Part shown: piece by piece, positions 33,836-45,779 of the stretch
Numbering within the stretch: the stretch's first letter is position 1
Layout: the number at the start of each line of letters is the position of its first letter
Source: Gigantopelta aegis
Taxonomy: Eukaryota; Mollusca; Gastropoda; Neomphalida; Peltospiridae
Length of the DNA: 64,000 nt
NCBI RefSeq assembly: GCF_016097555.1
Contig: NC_054713.1
Location: forward strand, 5,973,611 to 6,037,610
Direction of reading: 5' to 3'
Program-made: the position numbers and the translations under genes
The notes under the pieces: generated by a model
What the model was told of the DNA's origin: nothing
The model's database searches: none
What the model saw: the letters and a program-made list of their open reading frames with translations, nothing else

Positions 33836-34447
33836 TTACATTTTCAGTGCAATCAAAGTATGTGATATTTTTAAGATCACATACTTTAAGAATTTGATAA
33901 CTTTGCAAATTAGATGTAAAATAATCGAGGTTACGGCACTAGGTTTATTGCCATTTAAGCAAACGTACTTGTGTGACACTCCATAATTGACGTATGCATT
34001 CATAGTCATCGAATAAAAACATTTCAATGGCAATTTGACACTGAAAGCTGTCCAGCGTTCAGACCCCTCCCCCCCCCCCCCCCCCCCACAAACACACACA
34101 CACACACTGTTAAGCGCTAGTTTGTTTTGATGTAAGGACATCCAAAATGACGTCATTCGAGTTTGATGTCATTTCCATTCAGAAATATACCGCGCAACAT
34201 ATTCTTACGTCATTTGAATATCTAGTAATGGCGGACTGGAATTAAAGGTGCGTGTACAGTTTACAAACACACGTTGATTACGCTTGAGATTATATGATAA
34301 AGAGATTATTACCCTCGTGTATTTCGGTATTGTCAATATCATATATTAGGAATAAAAATAATGTATTATGCTCGCCAGAGGCTCGCATAATACAATTGTT
34401 ATTCCTAATATATGATACTGACGATACCGAAAAACACTCTGGTAATA
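33836..34447 (+). repeat. foldback family F, copy 4 (most complete)
   Basis: Runs from ACATTTTCAGTGCAATCAAA to CACTCTGGTAATAATC. At about 34039 it reads TTTGACACTGAAAGC, the undisturbed version of the site where the 739-bp palindromic element sits in copy 1. A poly-C run (about 34069-34087) and short (CA)n lie inside. The end is an inverted repeat (about 34312-34440). Confidence 0.9.
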
Positions 34448-34455
34448 ATCTCTCT

Positions 34456-34484
34456 CTATATATACATATACATACATACATACA

Positions 34485-34558
<74 letters not shown>
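34456..34558. repeat. (CATA)n(TA)n microsatellite
   Basis: Directly follows the foldback end, as at 14290. Confidence 0.95.
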
Positions 34559-34559
<1 letters not shown>

Positions 34560-34560
<1 letters not shown>

Positions 34561-35640
34561 TATGATTTTGACAGTCTTGGTGGTCATAGTGTCTCTAATT
34601 TAATTTTTGTCTTACTAATGTTTCAACTCATACTACGTCATAGATTACGTGACGTCATTAAATCACATCAGAACGCATTTTGCGTGAAAATAGCGTATTT
34701 CAATTGTGATAAATAAAGCAGTAAAGTACGATTTTATGGATTTTATTATGTAATAAAATAATTATTGAACTAATTTCGGGCAATATCAGGTTTTCATACA
34801 ACCTGATATTGCCCTCAATAACGGTCAATAATTGATAAATATACCGATGCAATTTAATGACACTGATGAAAACAAAATATGCTTTAAAAAATAATATACG
34901 GGTACTATGAAAATCTCTCTCACCGCTATTCCAAGCCAATCGGAATTAGTTGGCCGATTACGGATTTTTGCTGAGTTTGACACTTGTACATCTTCTGCAG
35001 CTACCGGTAGACTGATTTAGTTTAAAACCTATGTTGCCCATCACAAGAGCATGTAGATGTATTCCGAACATGCACCACATTGCGCGAGATCTCGTGCGAA
35101 CGTCCCGAGAAAATCGTGTTCTCGTTGCTATGAATAGCATTTTACACAATTTCTAATCTCCAACGAATCGTTAATAAATGTTGGTTAAATTATATCGATG
35201 TTTTAAAATGTTTAACAAATATCATCTACCGATCAATATTACACTAATTTAAGCCTAAATTGAAATTGGTTAATTATTATTATTTTCTTAAATCTTCCCC
35301 AAAAGAGGTCAACATAGATTTTGACACAGATCGATGTCCGTGGGTCGGTCTGGTTAGGACAGACAAACTTAATGTTTTGTTTTCACCTGCCAGCTAGTCC
35401 TAACACACAAATATATATAGCATAGTTTCGTATTTATGATATGAAATGTGATGGAGAAAACCTCATCTTAGATTCTCGTTTGATTATCGTTGTGCATTAA
35501 CTTTTTCATTTGTATCGAACTACTGAAAAAGGTCGTTAGTGTAAACACTACATGAACGACATATCGGTCGTCTGAAAACTTCAAATTTGATGCCCTATAT
35601 ATAGCAATTCCACGGTAACTGACACAACATTCAAATTTTT
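34560..35640. other. no recognisable gene
   Basis: Contains a small hairpin (GCAATATCAGGTT / AACCTGATATTGC, about 34780-34820). No next exon of the MFS gene could be identified on the minus strand. Confidence 0.4.
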
Positions 35641-35673
35641 TTTAACGTATGGATCTTTTTTTTAAAGTATTCA

Positions 35674-35676
<3 letters not shown>

Positions 35677-35768
<92 letters not shown>
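35677..35768. repeat. (GA)n microsatellite
   Basis: On the minus strand this is (TC)n in the intron just downstream of the MFS exon donor. Confidence 0.97.
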
Positions 35769-35770
<2 letters not shown>

Positions 35771-35796
35771 GTTAGTTAATTGATTAAGTACTGTAC

Positions 35797-35997
35797 CACT
35801 TGAGGGAAAAACGATCCTAGCAGGGAAAAGCAAACTTCTGCAAACAAACTGCCCGAACAGAGAATCACTAACAGTAATAGTTTCCATTTCGGTAGTTCCT
35901 TAATGTTGAAAATACTTTCTCCTTCTTTTGCGGCATTTGGCGTTTCATCCCGACAGCGTGTACTTGTGTCTTTGTCTAAACTAGTTTGGGACGTCAT
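35797..35997 (-). CDS. MFS transporter (SLC18B1-like), first coding exon
   Basis: Reads from ATG at 35997 down to 35797, 67 codons, phase 0, with donor GTG|GTACAG. A polar, cytosolic N-terminus (DKDTSTRCRDETPNAAKEGE) leads into KELPKWKLLLLVILC and FAEVCFSLLGSFFPQV. The latter is the first transmembrane helix plus the FFP motif typical of SLC18B1/vesicular amine transporter-like MFS proteins, which carry polyamines or amines across vesicle or plasma membranes. Substrate here is unknown. No following exon is recognised towards lower coordinates, so only the N-terminus is documented. A degenerate homologous copy lies at 54690-54772 on the opposite strand. Confidence 0.75.
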
Positions 35998-36430
35998 TTG
36001 AAAAGCTTGTAAGCAAAACTCAATTGGTGTCAGACACTTCTGAAATGTGTGATTTTATTCGCTTTGATTGCATACGATAAACTAAGCAATGCCAGTCTCG
36101 TCCAATAATATGCCACACTATGTAATATACCCCAATGGCCAATTGTTGATTACAGGCTACAGACCTGATGGTGCGTGTGCACTTATAATATGATATAAAA
36201 ACACATTTTATAGGCATACATACATATTTATGTATACAATAATATAATGTGCACACTGCGGGGAATGGTATGTAGCATCGGGTTACAATCAATAAAATTC
36301 TATAGTAAATGGGTAATGCATGCATAGCAATAATATACAATATAATAACGTAAGTCATGCATTAATGGTGTCTGTTCTATTCGTGATAGCAGTGTTCAAA
36401 TACTTACACAATTTAATTAGCTGTTTTGAG
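35998..36430. other. likely upstream region of the MFS exon
   Basis: AT-rich sequence on the 5' side of the minus-strand exon. No promoter motif is distinctive enough to call. Confidence 0.35.
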
Positions 36431-36700
36431 TTGCGCTGGACAGTAGTTGCGTTAATTTAAATTTTGATGGTTTATTATAATAAAAAGGTTTAATATATTT
36501 ATCTCTTATGTTACTATAGAAAGGACACACTAGAACAAAGTGATATTCGTCTTCAACTACATTCATATTGCACAGACGACAAATTCTATTATTCCTGTCA
36601 ATATTGTGGTATCTGCCCGTTTCTATAAAGACATTATGGGAAGATAATCTATTTACTCAAAATATGTTTGTATTTCAAGGCAATAGGTTTCTGAAGATAC
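36430..36700 (-). mobile_element. LINE 3' fragment (reverse transcriptase C-terminal zinc motif)
   Basis: Minus strand reads ETGRYHNIDRNNRICRLCNM, then EDEYHFVLVCPFYSNIRDKY and IKPFYYNKPSKFKL before a stop. The C..C...H...C array is the C-terminal motif of non-LTR retrotransposon polyproteins. It matches the relic at 56470-56900 (WNNTPEEDRTCTLC, FHYLFTCTYFTNTRKHLVKP), so both come from one LINE family. It is truncated on the 5' side, as LINEs commonly are. Confidence 0.85.
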
Positions 36701-37660
36701 GGTTGTAAGCAATAATTATTAACAACGAATTTGTATAACAGAAATTTTGCAAAACACATATCTGAAAACAGTAAACAAAAGTTACTGCAAGAAGAAGCTA
36801 TATATACCTGTGGTGAATTTTTTTAAACAAAATTCGTTTTAGGTCTCTGAACTGTGTCTTAACCTTTAAGAACAGGTGATGCATATATGTATTAAAATAA
36901 ATAAATTGGGGTGGGGGGGGGGGGGGTGAGGGGGGGGGGTTGTTTGGTGGGATGGGTTGTTCAGTATATTCTTCTTCTTTTTTCAAAATAAATAGAAGCT
37001 ATTTCATGGTGTGTTTTCGAATACGCGTTTTATGTTAACGAGATACCATATTGTCACGAATTACGAAGCTATGAGTGCAAATATAGTTTTCGCATTTCAC
37101 GAATTAGCATACGTAGGTAGGCTATAACTATTTAAGAAAAGAAGAAGATATATATAGTGCACTAACATCGCCCCCTACCAAACAGTTATGCAAATTACCA
37201 ACCTTTGTGTACTTCGACCAAGGAGAAAATAGTTACTTTCTAATTCGTTCCTCAAACGAAAGAAACAATATTTGTTCCTTAATATAACATGTATCAACTG
37301 TTCTCATTGGATGTATGTAAGCGGAAGTCGTACTGTCTATCGGAATGTTCCGATCATTCGGAACACCGCGGCCCATCTCTATTCGTAATCAGTCGAGGTG
37401 TTCTGAATTATCACGAAATTGCAGAACGGGTGGGTGAGGTGTGTTGCTTTTGTAGCCATATCGCAAATTAATTGTAACCAATGTCAAAATAAAACGATAT
37501 TGCTATGTTTATTTACTTGTTTACCTACTAGTAACTCCCTGTTATATTTAATTATCGGTTTTACAGGGGTGCAGAAAATACTTGCCCGCTTGCCAAATGC
37601 GAGTAAAATTCTAACGGACTAGTTAAAAAACTGCAACTATCTTTTTCTGATTGATTGCAT
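36700..37660. other. no recognisable gene; G-rich run
   Basis: Poly-G stretches at about 36908-36950. Otherwise AT-rich with no supported exon. Confidence 0.4.
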
Positions 37661-37663
37661 TAC

Positions 37664-37970
37664 ACCGGCCTCGGTGGCGTCGTGGTTAGGTCATCGGTCT
37701 ACAGGCTGGTAGGTACTGGGTTCGGATCCCAGTCGAGGCATTGAATTTTTAATCCAGATACCGACTCCAAACCCTGAGCGAGTGCTCCGCAACTTTCAAT
37801 GGGTAGGTGTAAAGCACTTGCACCGACCAGTGATCCATAACTGGTTCAACAAAGGCCATGGTTTGTGCTATCCTGCCTGTGGGAAGCGCAAATAAAAGAT
37901 CCCTTGCTGCTTGTCGTAAAAGAGTAGCCTATGTGGCGACAGCGGGTTTCCTCTAAAAACAGTATCAGAA
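37664..37970 (+). repeat. SINE B-head/tail-2, tail truncated
   Basis: CCGGCCTCGGTGGCGTCGTG, GGTTCGGATCCCAGTCGAGG, the core, then GGTTTCCTCTAAAAACAGTA, after which it decays. Confidence 0.9.
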
Positions 37971-37974
37971 TGAT

Positions 37975-38548
37975 TGTATTATAATTTTATTTATGTATTT
38001 ATTTATTTATTTTGTATCAACCATGCAATAATTCCAAACCATTCAAATACACGGTTCAGAAGGATGTCTTACATGCACCGCATTGCCAATAGACGACTTC
38101 GGGGTTCAGAAGTGCGCAAGCGCGACATTCCCGAAACAGGTTGTAGTGAAAACGGAACCATGCCTAAACGGCCCCAAACGAAAATAGAACCAAATTGGAC
38201 AAAATGGAACCTAGCGTTGGCTGAAACGGCATCACAATCTATGGCTATATGGCTAAAACGGAACCTCCACAAATGTATGGCTAAAACAGTATCATTGCAC
38301 GAACGATAATATCTTCAATAAAACAAGAGCTAGATAGAAATATTAGCAGTTAGCTAGAAGTCGGTGAAATGAAATGCTGTTACAGCTTAAAACAAGTACC
38401 ATTCTTACCATTACATTGAGGTGCCATTATAGCCAAAACGTTTTCGTATTCGCCAACAAAATTTTTTCCGTTTTGATGGTGGTTCCAATTTAGCCTAATT
38501 CCCAGGAAACGGGGCCTGTCAAAGGTCAACAGTTCCTTAAAGTAGTTG
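37975..38548. other. no gene; repeated ...AAACGG/AAAACG... words
   Basis: Loose repeats of GGCTAAAACGGAACC and its complement suggest an old palindromic repeat. The 111-codon frame over it has no recognisable domain. Confidence 0.4.
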
Positions 38549-38748
38549 NNNNNNNNNNNNNNNNNNNNNNNNNNNNNNNNNNNNNNNNNNNNNNNNNNNN
38601 NNNNNNNNNNNNNNNNNNNNNNNNNNNNNNNNNNNNNNNNNNNNNNNNNNNNNNNNNNNNNNNNNNNNNNNNNNNNNNNNNNNNNNNNNNNNNNNNNNNN
38701 NNNNNNNNNNNNNNNNNNNNNNNNNNNNNNNNNNNNNNNNNNNNNNNN
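38549..38748. other. assembly gap (200 N)
   Basis: Exactly 200 undetermined bases. Confidence 1.
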
Positions 38749-38757
38749 TGAGCGAAG

Positions 38758-38802
38758 TGAGCGAATGAATGTTTAACGACACCACAACATACAAATACAC
38801 AT
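38758..38802 (-). repeat. SINE type D tail fragment, minus strand
   Basis: GAATGAATGTTTAACGACAC then CACAACATACAAATACACAT, beginning right after the gap. Confidence 0.7.
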
Positions 38803-38817
38803 CAGAAAGAAAGAAAG

Positions 38818-39187
38818 AAATGTGTTATTTAACGACGCACTCAACACATTTTATGTACGGTCATATGGCGTCAGACATATGGTTAAGGACCACACAGATT
38901 TTGAGAGGAAACCCTCTGTCGCCACTTAATGGGCTACTCTTTCCGATTAGCAGCAAGGGATCTTTTATTTGCGCTTCCCACAGGCAGGATAGCACAAACC
39001 ATGGCCTTTGTTGAACCAGTTATGGATCACTGGTCGGTGCAAGTGGTTTACACCTACCCATTGAGCCTTGCGGAGCATTCACTCAAGGTTTGGAGTCGGT
39101 ATCTGGATTAAAAATCACATGCCTCGACTGGGATCCGAACCCAGTACCTACCAGCCTGTTGACCGATGGCCTATCCACGACGCCGGT
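38818..39187 (-). repeat. SINE B-head/tail-1, minus strand
   Basis: TTTAACGACGCACTCAACAC and GGTCATATGGCGTCAGACAT (tail-1), core, then the reverse-complement B head GGGATCCGAACCCAGTACCT ... ACGCCGG. Confidence 0.92.
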
Positions 39188-39254
39188 TAAATACACATCA
39201 GATACTGGGTGGTAAATGAGGGGAATCATTAATTACTCCCCTGACTTCATGTTA

Positions 39255-39390
39255 AAGAGATCTAGGATCGATTCCTGTCGGTGGGCCCATTGGGCTACTT
39301 CTCATTCCAGCCATTGCTCCACAACTGGTTTAACAAAGGACGTGGTATGTACTATCCTGTCTGTGGGATGGTGCATATAAAATATTCATT
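39255..39390 (+). repeat. SINE A head/core fragment
   Basis: GGATCGATTCCTGTCGGTGG, TGGGCTACTTCTCATTCCAG, ACTATCCTGTCTGTGGGATG. Lacks the tail. Confidence 0.85.
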
Positions 39391-39399
39391 TTCCAGTAG

Positions 39400-39780
39400 T
39401 TTACAATCGACGTAGCGTTGATATTGGTAAACGTATGAAGGAGGAATTTTTAATTTGCAAACTGTTATGAAAGCACGTTCGGTTATTGCATACAGAAAAA
39501 AATCCAAGTCTCAAGGATACCTTAGTCTCCACACAACTACCCGCCGCCTAAGCTTGCGTCTAAACCTCTAAACCTCTATTTTTCAGCGGTTGATTCGTGT
39601 TTTTTTTATCCCTTTTCCTAACAATCTTCTAATAACAAATACATCGTATTCGGCTGATAAATAAATAATAGCCCTTGCCAAACAAATTTAAAACAAGACT
39701 GGTCGTGAAACAGTTATATTTTGTATATCACAATGGTCAATTTAAAATCAATTTCGAATCCCTGGGCCAAAATTAAAAAT
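39400..39780. other. no recognisable gene
   Basis: Nothing supportable. Confidence 0.4.
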
Positions 39781-39788
39781 TCTTAAAT

Positions 39789-39912
39789 ACATACATATAT
39801 ATACATACATACATACATACATACATACATACATACATACATGCATGCATACATACACACCTACAATAAATACAATACATACATACATACATACTTACGA
39901 ACGTACATACGA

Positions 39913-40010
<98 letters not shown>

Positions 40011-40045
40011 GTGTGTGTGCGTATGTGTGCGTATGTGTGTGTGTG
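39789..40045. repeat. (CATA)n, (CA)n, (TA)n, (GT)n compound microsatellite
   Basis: Four simple repeats in series. The CA and GT ends are complementary around the TA core and could fold. Reading frames here are spurious. Confidence 0.95.
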
Positions 40046-40309
40046 GAGAGGTTTGTTTGTGTGGGTTTTGTCTTCATATTTTAAGTCGATAAACGATATT
40101 TTTAAAACATATGTGTGTGTTTGTGTGTATGTTTGTATGGGGGGGGGGGGGGGCGAACAGACAGACGTTTGTAAAACTCACTTTGCATTACAGAACAATA
40201 TGGATGAACATTTTGTGTGCGGCTGTTTGTGGTGTTGGCATTGGCTGATTGTACATGTCAAGTTTGGCCTCAATATTGTCTGGAGTCAAGTTAGTATTAT
40301 ATTGTGTAA

Positions 40310-40850
40310 ATATATAGAGGATATTTCGCGTTTATTTTCTCATCGAGTGAAGATTGCAATCACATCTCACGAGTCGCGCTTGGTCGAACAGTGTGATATG
40401 ATTGCAAACTTCACGAGATGAGATATAAATCATATTTCATTTAAAAAAAACATGAAATTTTCTATTTATTATAAAACTTTTGGCAATTTACGTTTATTTT
40501 CAAAATGCCAGCAGCAAGATAGTTTCGGATTTCTTACAGTGAAGATAACACTTTCTACAGTGACGATAACACATTCTATAGTGAAATAGTGAAATTTTCA
40601 CTCTAAAATGTGTTATCGTCACTGAGTGACTGATAACACTTTTATTTTACTGATTTTTTAAGACATTTCACTACGTGTTATATAATAAATAGAGGATTCG
40701 TCACGAGTATTTTTTAATATGGAAAATATCTATGTTAATCGGTATTTGTCGAGGCTCTGCCGAGACAAATACCGATTAACTAAACGATGTTGATATTTTA
40801 CATATTAAAAAACAAGAGTAGTGAATTCTATTTATCCTATAACACTTCTA
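40310..40850. repeat. nested inverted repeats
   Basis: Three hairpins: CTCGTGATTGCAA-like arms at about 40340-40420, GATAACAC..GTGTTATC arms at about 40540-40640, and a larger one at about 40665-40850 centred on AATCGGTATTTGTCGAGGCT / GCCGAGACAAATACCGATT. No coding evidence. Confidence 0.75.
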
Positions 40851-41063
40851 AAAAAACCCATTAAATTGTTTTCGTAAATCACAGTACTAAAGTCGCCACC
40901 ACTTATAATATGACGTCATCACGATTAGCACAGATTAGTTTGACGTCACGCATTTAAAAAAAAATCTTTGAAAACGTTACGCTCAGGTACACGTGTCTTG
41001 TTGGCTTGTAAGCAAATGACCCATCACCTTGCAAATTTGCATACCATTATTAACCGGGTTAAT

Positions 41064-41455
41064 AATATAAGTTGTAGAAGCATCACGAGGGGTATATGGC
41101 TTTTTATGTACCCTCTGTGTGTTCTTTTACCCCGAGCCGAAGGCGAGGGGGTAAAAGAGCACACAGAGGGTACATAAAAAGCCATATACCCCGAGAGATG
41201 CTTCTACAACGAATTTATCTTGCCGACATGTTAAACCATATAGCCAAATAATCAAAATAACGCCAGAAAATAATTGTTAACAATTTATTAACGGAGCCGT
41301 ACCACGCGGACGCGAACGAAACCACTTGCCAGTGACGAAAAATAGTTCCGTCGTTAAACGAGTTTTTAACTTCAAATGTTTGTAATACGAAATTGTCTGA
41401 AACAGATATTAATACAAAAAATAAAAAACACTTTTTTTTAATTAGAAATGTATGT

Positions 41456-41491
<36 letters not shown>

Positions 41492-41807
41492 AACAACTGT
41501 TGCTAATCGCGCATTAATACAATAACACCACGACCGTAATTAGGTGGCCGAGTTCAACGTTGCAGCTTTTAAAAGTATTGAAATAGTGTATTTTATAGTA
41601 AAAATAAAATTAATTATGTATACTTGGTTGATTATCAATGTTATTTATAATCTAATTATTGCTTTAGCATTAACTGGGGCGGCTGGAAACTGTTGGAAAT
41701 TACAGACGGGGTATAAGAGGATTTGGCTCCGCCCACAGGGGAATAAGGGATTTGTCCAACGGCAAACAACCAATGGGATTAAAGAATTTTACATGAAGGC
41801 GAGATAA
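41064..41807 (+). mobile_element. non-autonomous element with 140-bp terminal palindrome, copy 2
   Basis: Collinear with 13174-13912 from AATATAAGTTGTAGAAGCAT to GGCGAGATAA, including the palindrome (41071-41210), a long A run (about 41460-41490) and TTAACTGGGGCGGCTGGAAA. 744 bp. Confidence 0.9.
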
Positions 41808-42452
41808 AGTAAATTATCATATGGGTTTATGACATATCATGGGTAAGTTATAGGATAAATGTTAGTATTATACTGTGTTGAAATGTTTGCTTAATATTGC
41901 TTATTATTTAATATCATAATATATTAAAGACGTTAGTATTATATAATGTGCAGAGAGGTTAGTATTATTGTGCATTATTGTATTATTCGCTGAAATCTTT
42001 CTTATTTTTTAATTCTAATTCAACACATTTGTAAGAACGAATCTGATTGGACCTCTACTAAAAAATTCAGGTGGTAAAATCACCGATATACCAGTCGCAA
42101 ATTTTCTGGCAGAAATACGTCATAAGTTAAGTAAAGAACAGGGTTGTTTTGTAATGACGTCATAAAGACAATTTCTGTAGCGTTCATTTTACATACAGAA
42201 GTCGTTAAATACTGTGATGGTTTTATGTCAGAAATGAACATATTATTCTTTATCAGTCGTTATCTAATCACGAGAGCTGATTAAATATGTCAAATTACAC
42301 ATCTATGTTCGAGTCGCTAACTGTCTAACCACCCATCGTCTGTTAATGGGCAGCCTAATGACGTCACCAGCTGGTGACGTTTATATGCTTATTCTTATTA
42401 CAAATGTGGCAATTTCCTATTTAAAATCAACCAGCAAACAGTTTAATTAGAA

Positions 42453-42604
42453 TAGGGATAACCCTACTGTGTTTTTCGATTTGCGGACGTATATCGGTGG
42501 TTTTACAGTAGCAAATTTACGCGTCGACAATAAAACTTAATTTGCGACAGTAAAACCACCGATATACGTCCGCAAATCGGAAAACACAGTCGGGTTATCC
42601 CCTA
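42453..42604. repeat. 152-bp hairpin element
   Basis: TAGGGATAACCCTACTGTGT, CGATTTGCGGACGTATATCG and GGTGGTTTTAC are mirrored by GTAAAACCACC, CGATATACGTCCGCAAATCG and ACACAGTCGGGTTATCCCCTA. The arms are about 60 bp and nearly perfect. Confidence 0.93.
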
Positions 42605-42851
42605 ATTGCCCAGCATAGCTTTGCTTCCGCGTTGTCATTATTGGCTATTTGTTTTCAGGCCATACATATGCCGTAGGATATAAAAGACCTAATGTTCATG
42701 TCTGTAGTTGAGTTCCCATGTTATTTCTTGGACGAAGTGTCGCTACTCTTAAAATATACAAACTATTTGCCGGATTTTATAATGTTTTCATTGAACTTAT
42801 TTTATAATGTGCTCAATGGCTTTATTTCTAATGTTGTCATTGAACGTATTT

Positions 42852-43430
<579 letters not shown>

Positions 43431-43913
43431 TCTTTTTTTAAAATATATTTTGTACTGTTCTCGTTGGCTTTATTTTTAATGTGGTCATTGAACTTATTTT
43501 ATAATGTTCTCAATGGTCTTATTTTATGAAGTTTTCATTGAACTTATTTTATAATGTTCTCATTAGCCTTATATTATAATGATCTCAATGACCTTATTTT
43601 ATGTTCTCAATGGTCTTATTTTATAAAGTTTTCATTGAACCTATTTTATAATGTTCTCATTAGCCTTATATTATAATGATCTCAATGGCCTTATTTTATA
43701 TTGTTCTCAATGGTCTTATTTTATAGTTTTCATTGAACTTATTTTATAATGTTCTCATTAGCCTTATATTATAATGATCTCAATGGCCTTATTTTATAAT
43801 ATTTTCATTGAACTTATTTTATAATGATCTCAATGGCCTTATTTTATAATGTTTTCATTGGCCTTATTTTATAATGTTTTCATTGGCCTTATTTTTAATG
43901 TTATCGTTGGACT

Positions 43914-44230
43914 TTGGGGTGGGACGTAGCCTAGTGGTACAGCGTTCGCTCGATACGCGGTCGGTCTGGGATCGATCCTCGTTTGTGGGCCCATTGGGCT
44001 ATTTCTCGTTCCAGCCAGTGCACCACGATTGGTATATCAAAGGTCGTGGTATGTACTATCCTGTCTGTGGGATGGTGCATATAAAAGATCCCTTGCTGCT
44101 AATCAAAAAGAGTAGCCCATGAAGTGGAGACAGCGGGTTTCCTCTCTCAATATATGTGTGGTCCTTAACCATATGTCCGACGCCATATTACCGTAAATAA
44201 AATGGATGAGTGCGTCGTTTAATAAAACAT
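43914..44230 (+). repeat. SINE A-head/tail-1
   Basis: GGGTGGGACGTAGCCTAGTGG, CTGGGATCGATCC, core, then GACGCCATATTACCGTAAAT and GTGCGTCGTTTAATAAAAC. Confidence 0.93.
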
Positions 44231-44392
44231 GTCTTGCTTTCTTTCGTTGGACTTACTTTTAATGTTCTCGATGGCCTTATTTTATAGTGTATTCATTGTC
44301 CTTTTTTGTAATGTTCTCATTTGAATTATTTTATAATGTTCTCGTTGCTTGGTAACAAACATCTTTTGCTTTCCTCTTCTTGATCGTTTTAG

Positions 44393-44467
44393 AGATCTCG
44401 GTTATGAAGACAACCTCGATACTCATGGTTTGGTGTCTGGCTGCTATACAAGCATCACTGGCCTTGG
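44393..44467 (+). CDS. signal-peptide exon of an unidentified secreted or membrane protein
   Basis: After an acceptor (TGATCGTTTTAG, ending 44392) comes a short leader and ATG at 44404. It encodes MKTTSILMVWCLAAIQ then ASLALG, with n-, h- and c-regions of a classical signal peptide. The exon ends at TTGG|GTAAGG (44467), phase 1. The last 30 bp of the exon with its donor are repeated four more times downstream (44525-44905). No cognate downstream exon is certain. The phase would fit the IgGFc-binding exon at 59934, so it could be an alternative first exon of that gene or a relic of a tandem paralogue. Confidence 0.6.
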
Positions 44468-44905
44468 GTAAGGTTCAATACCACCATTTATTTCTATTTT
44501 ATTTTATTATTATTTATTATTATTTGCTGCTATACAAGCATCACTAGCCTTGGGTAAGGATCCATACCACCATTTATTTCTACTTTATTTTGTTTTACTA
44601 TATTTTATTATTATTTATTATTATTTGCTGCTATACAAGCATCACTGGCCTTGGGTAAGGTCCCATACCACCATTTATTTGTTTTACTATATTTTATTAT
44701 TATTTATTTTATTTGCTGTTATACAAGCATCACTGGCTTTGGGTAAGGTCCCATACCACCATTTATTTCTATTTTATTTTGTTTTACTATATTTTATTAT
44801 TATTTATTATTATTTGCTGTTATACAAGCTTCCCTTGGTAAGGTCTCACACCATCATTTATTTTAAAATAGTATAATGATGACTTACGCACCTTCCCTTG
44901 GATGA
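44441..44905 (+). repeat. tandem array containing exon end plus 5' splice site, 5 units of about 86-101 bp
   Basis: Unit starts CTGCTATACAAGCATCACTG (or CTGTTATACAAGC) at 44441, 44527, 44628, 44716 and 44817. It includes GCCTTGG|GTAAGG and then CCATACCACCATTTATTT and TTATTATTATTTA spacers. The first unit is the genuine exon end. The fifth is the most diverged. Confidence 0.92.
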
Positions 44906-45195
44906 GGACGGGATGAAGTCCAGTGATTTGAAGTTGGGTCTAGAATTGATCCCCGTAGGTGGGCCTATTTCTTGTTTCAGCCAGTGTATAATGACTGGTA
45001 TATCAAAGGACATGGTATGTGCTATCCTGTCTATGGAATGCTGTATATAGAAAATCCCTTGTTACTACAGAAAATATGTTGCGGGTTACTTCGCTAAGAC
45101 TATATGTCAAAATTACCAAATGTATGACATCCAATATGCGATGATTAATGAATCCATGCGGTCTGGTTGTGTTGTTAAACAAAACTAATGTTAAC
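44905..45195 (+). repeat. SINE A-like/tail-2, diverged
   Basis: GACGGGATGAAGTCCAGTG head, CATGGTATGTGCTATCCTG core, GACATCCAATATGCGATGA tail. Confidence 0.8.
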
Positions 45196-45199
45196 TTTT

Positions 45200-45441
45200 C
45201 ATTGAGCAGCTGACATACACTCACAATCAACTATTCATTACATGGTCCACTGAGCAGCTGACATACACTCACAATCAACTATTAATTACATGGTCCACTG
45301 AGCAGCTGACATACCCTCACAATCAACTATTCATTACATGGTCCACTGAGCAGCTGACATACACTCACAATCAACTATTCATTACATGGTCCACTGAGCA
45401 GCTGACATACACTCACAATCAACTATTCATTACATGGTCCA
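45200..45441. repeat. 48-bp tandem repeat, 5 copies
   Basis: TGAGCAGCTGACATACACTC and ACAATCAACTATTCATTACA recur with exact 48-bp spacing (45204, 45252, 45300, 45348, 45396). Confidence 0.95.
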
Positions 45442-45583
45442 AATGTGATGTCAGACACAGATAGAACATTGTTATTCCGTATAAAGAAACTTAATTGTTT
45501 GAGCTAACGAGGAAAGAGTATATTGTAATTACGCATTATGCTCTACATGAAATAGGTTAAGGAAATGCCTTGCAAAATGTAAA

Positions 45584-45775
45584 GGCGGGACGTAGCCCAG
45601 TGGTAAAGCGCTCGCCTGATGCGCGATCGGTGTAGTATCGATCCTCGTCGGTGAACCCAGTGGGCTGCTCTTCGTCCCAGCCTGTGCACCACGACTGACA
45701 TATCGAAGGTCGTGACTTGCTATCCTGTCTGTCTGAGGGATGGTGCATATAAAAGATCCCTTGCAACACAAGGCA
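45584..45775 (+). repeat. SINE A head/core
   Basis: GGCGGGACGTAGCCCAGTGG, AAAGCGCTCGCCTGATGCGC, core to CATATAAAAGATCCCTTGC. Tail absent. Confidence 0.9.
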
Positions 45776-45779
45776 AACT

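Noticed and set aside
36020-36358. 112-codon minus-strand frame upstream of the MFS exon
   Set aside because: Tyr/Ile/Cys-rich translation of AT-rich DNA without motifs or splice support.
37974-38309. 111-codon frame
   Set aside because: Overlaps repeated AAACGG-type words and a SINE remnant; no domain and no splice context.
40011-40421. 136-codon frame
   Set aside because: Starts in microsatellite and continues through inverted repeats; no recognisable protein.
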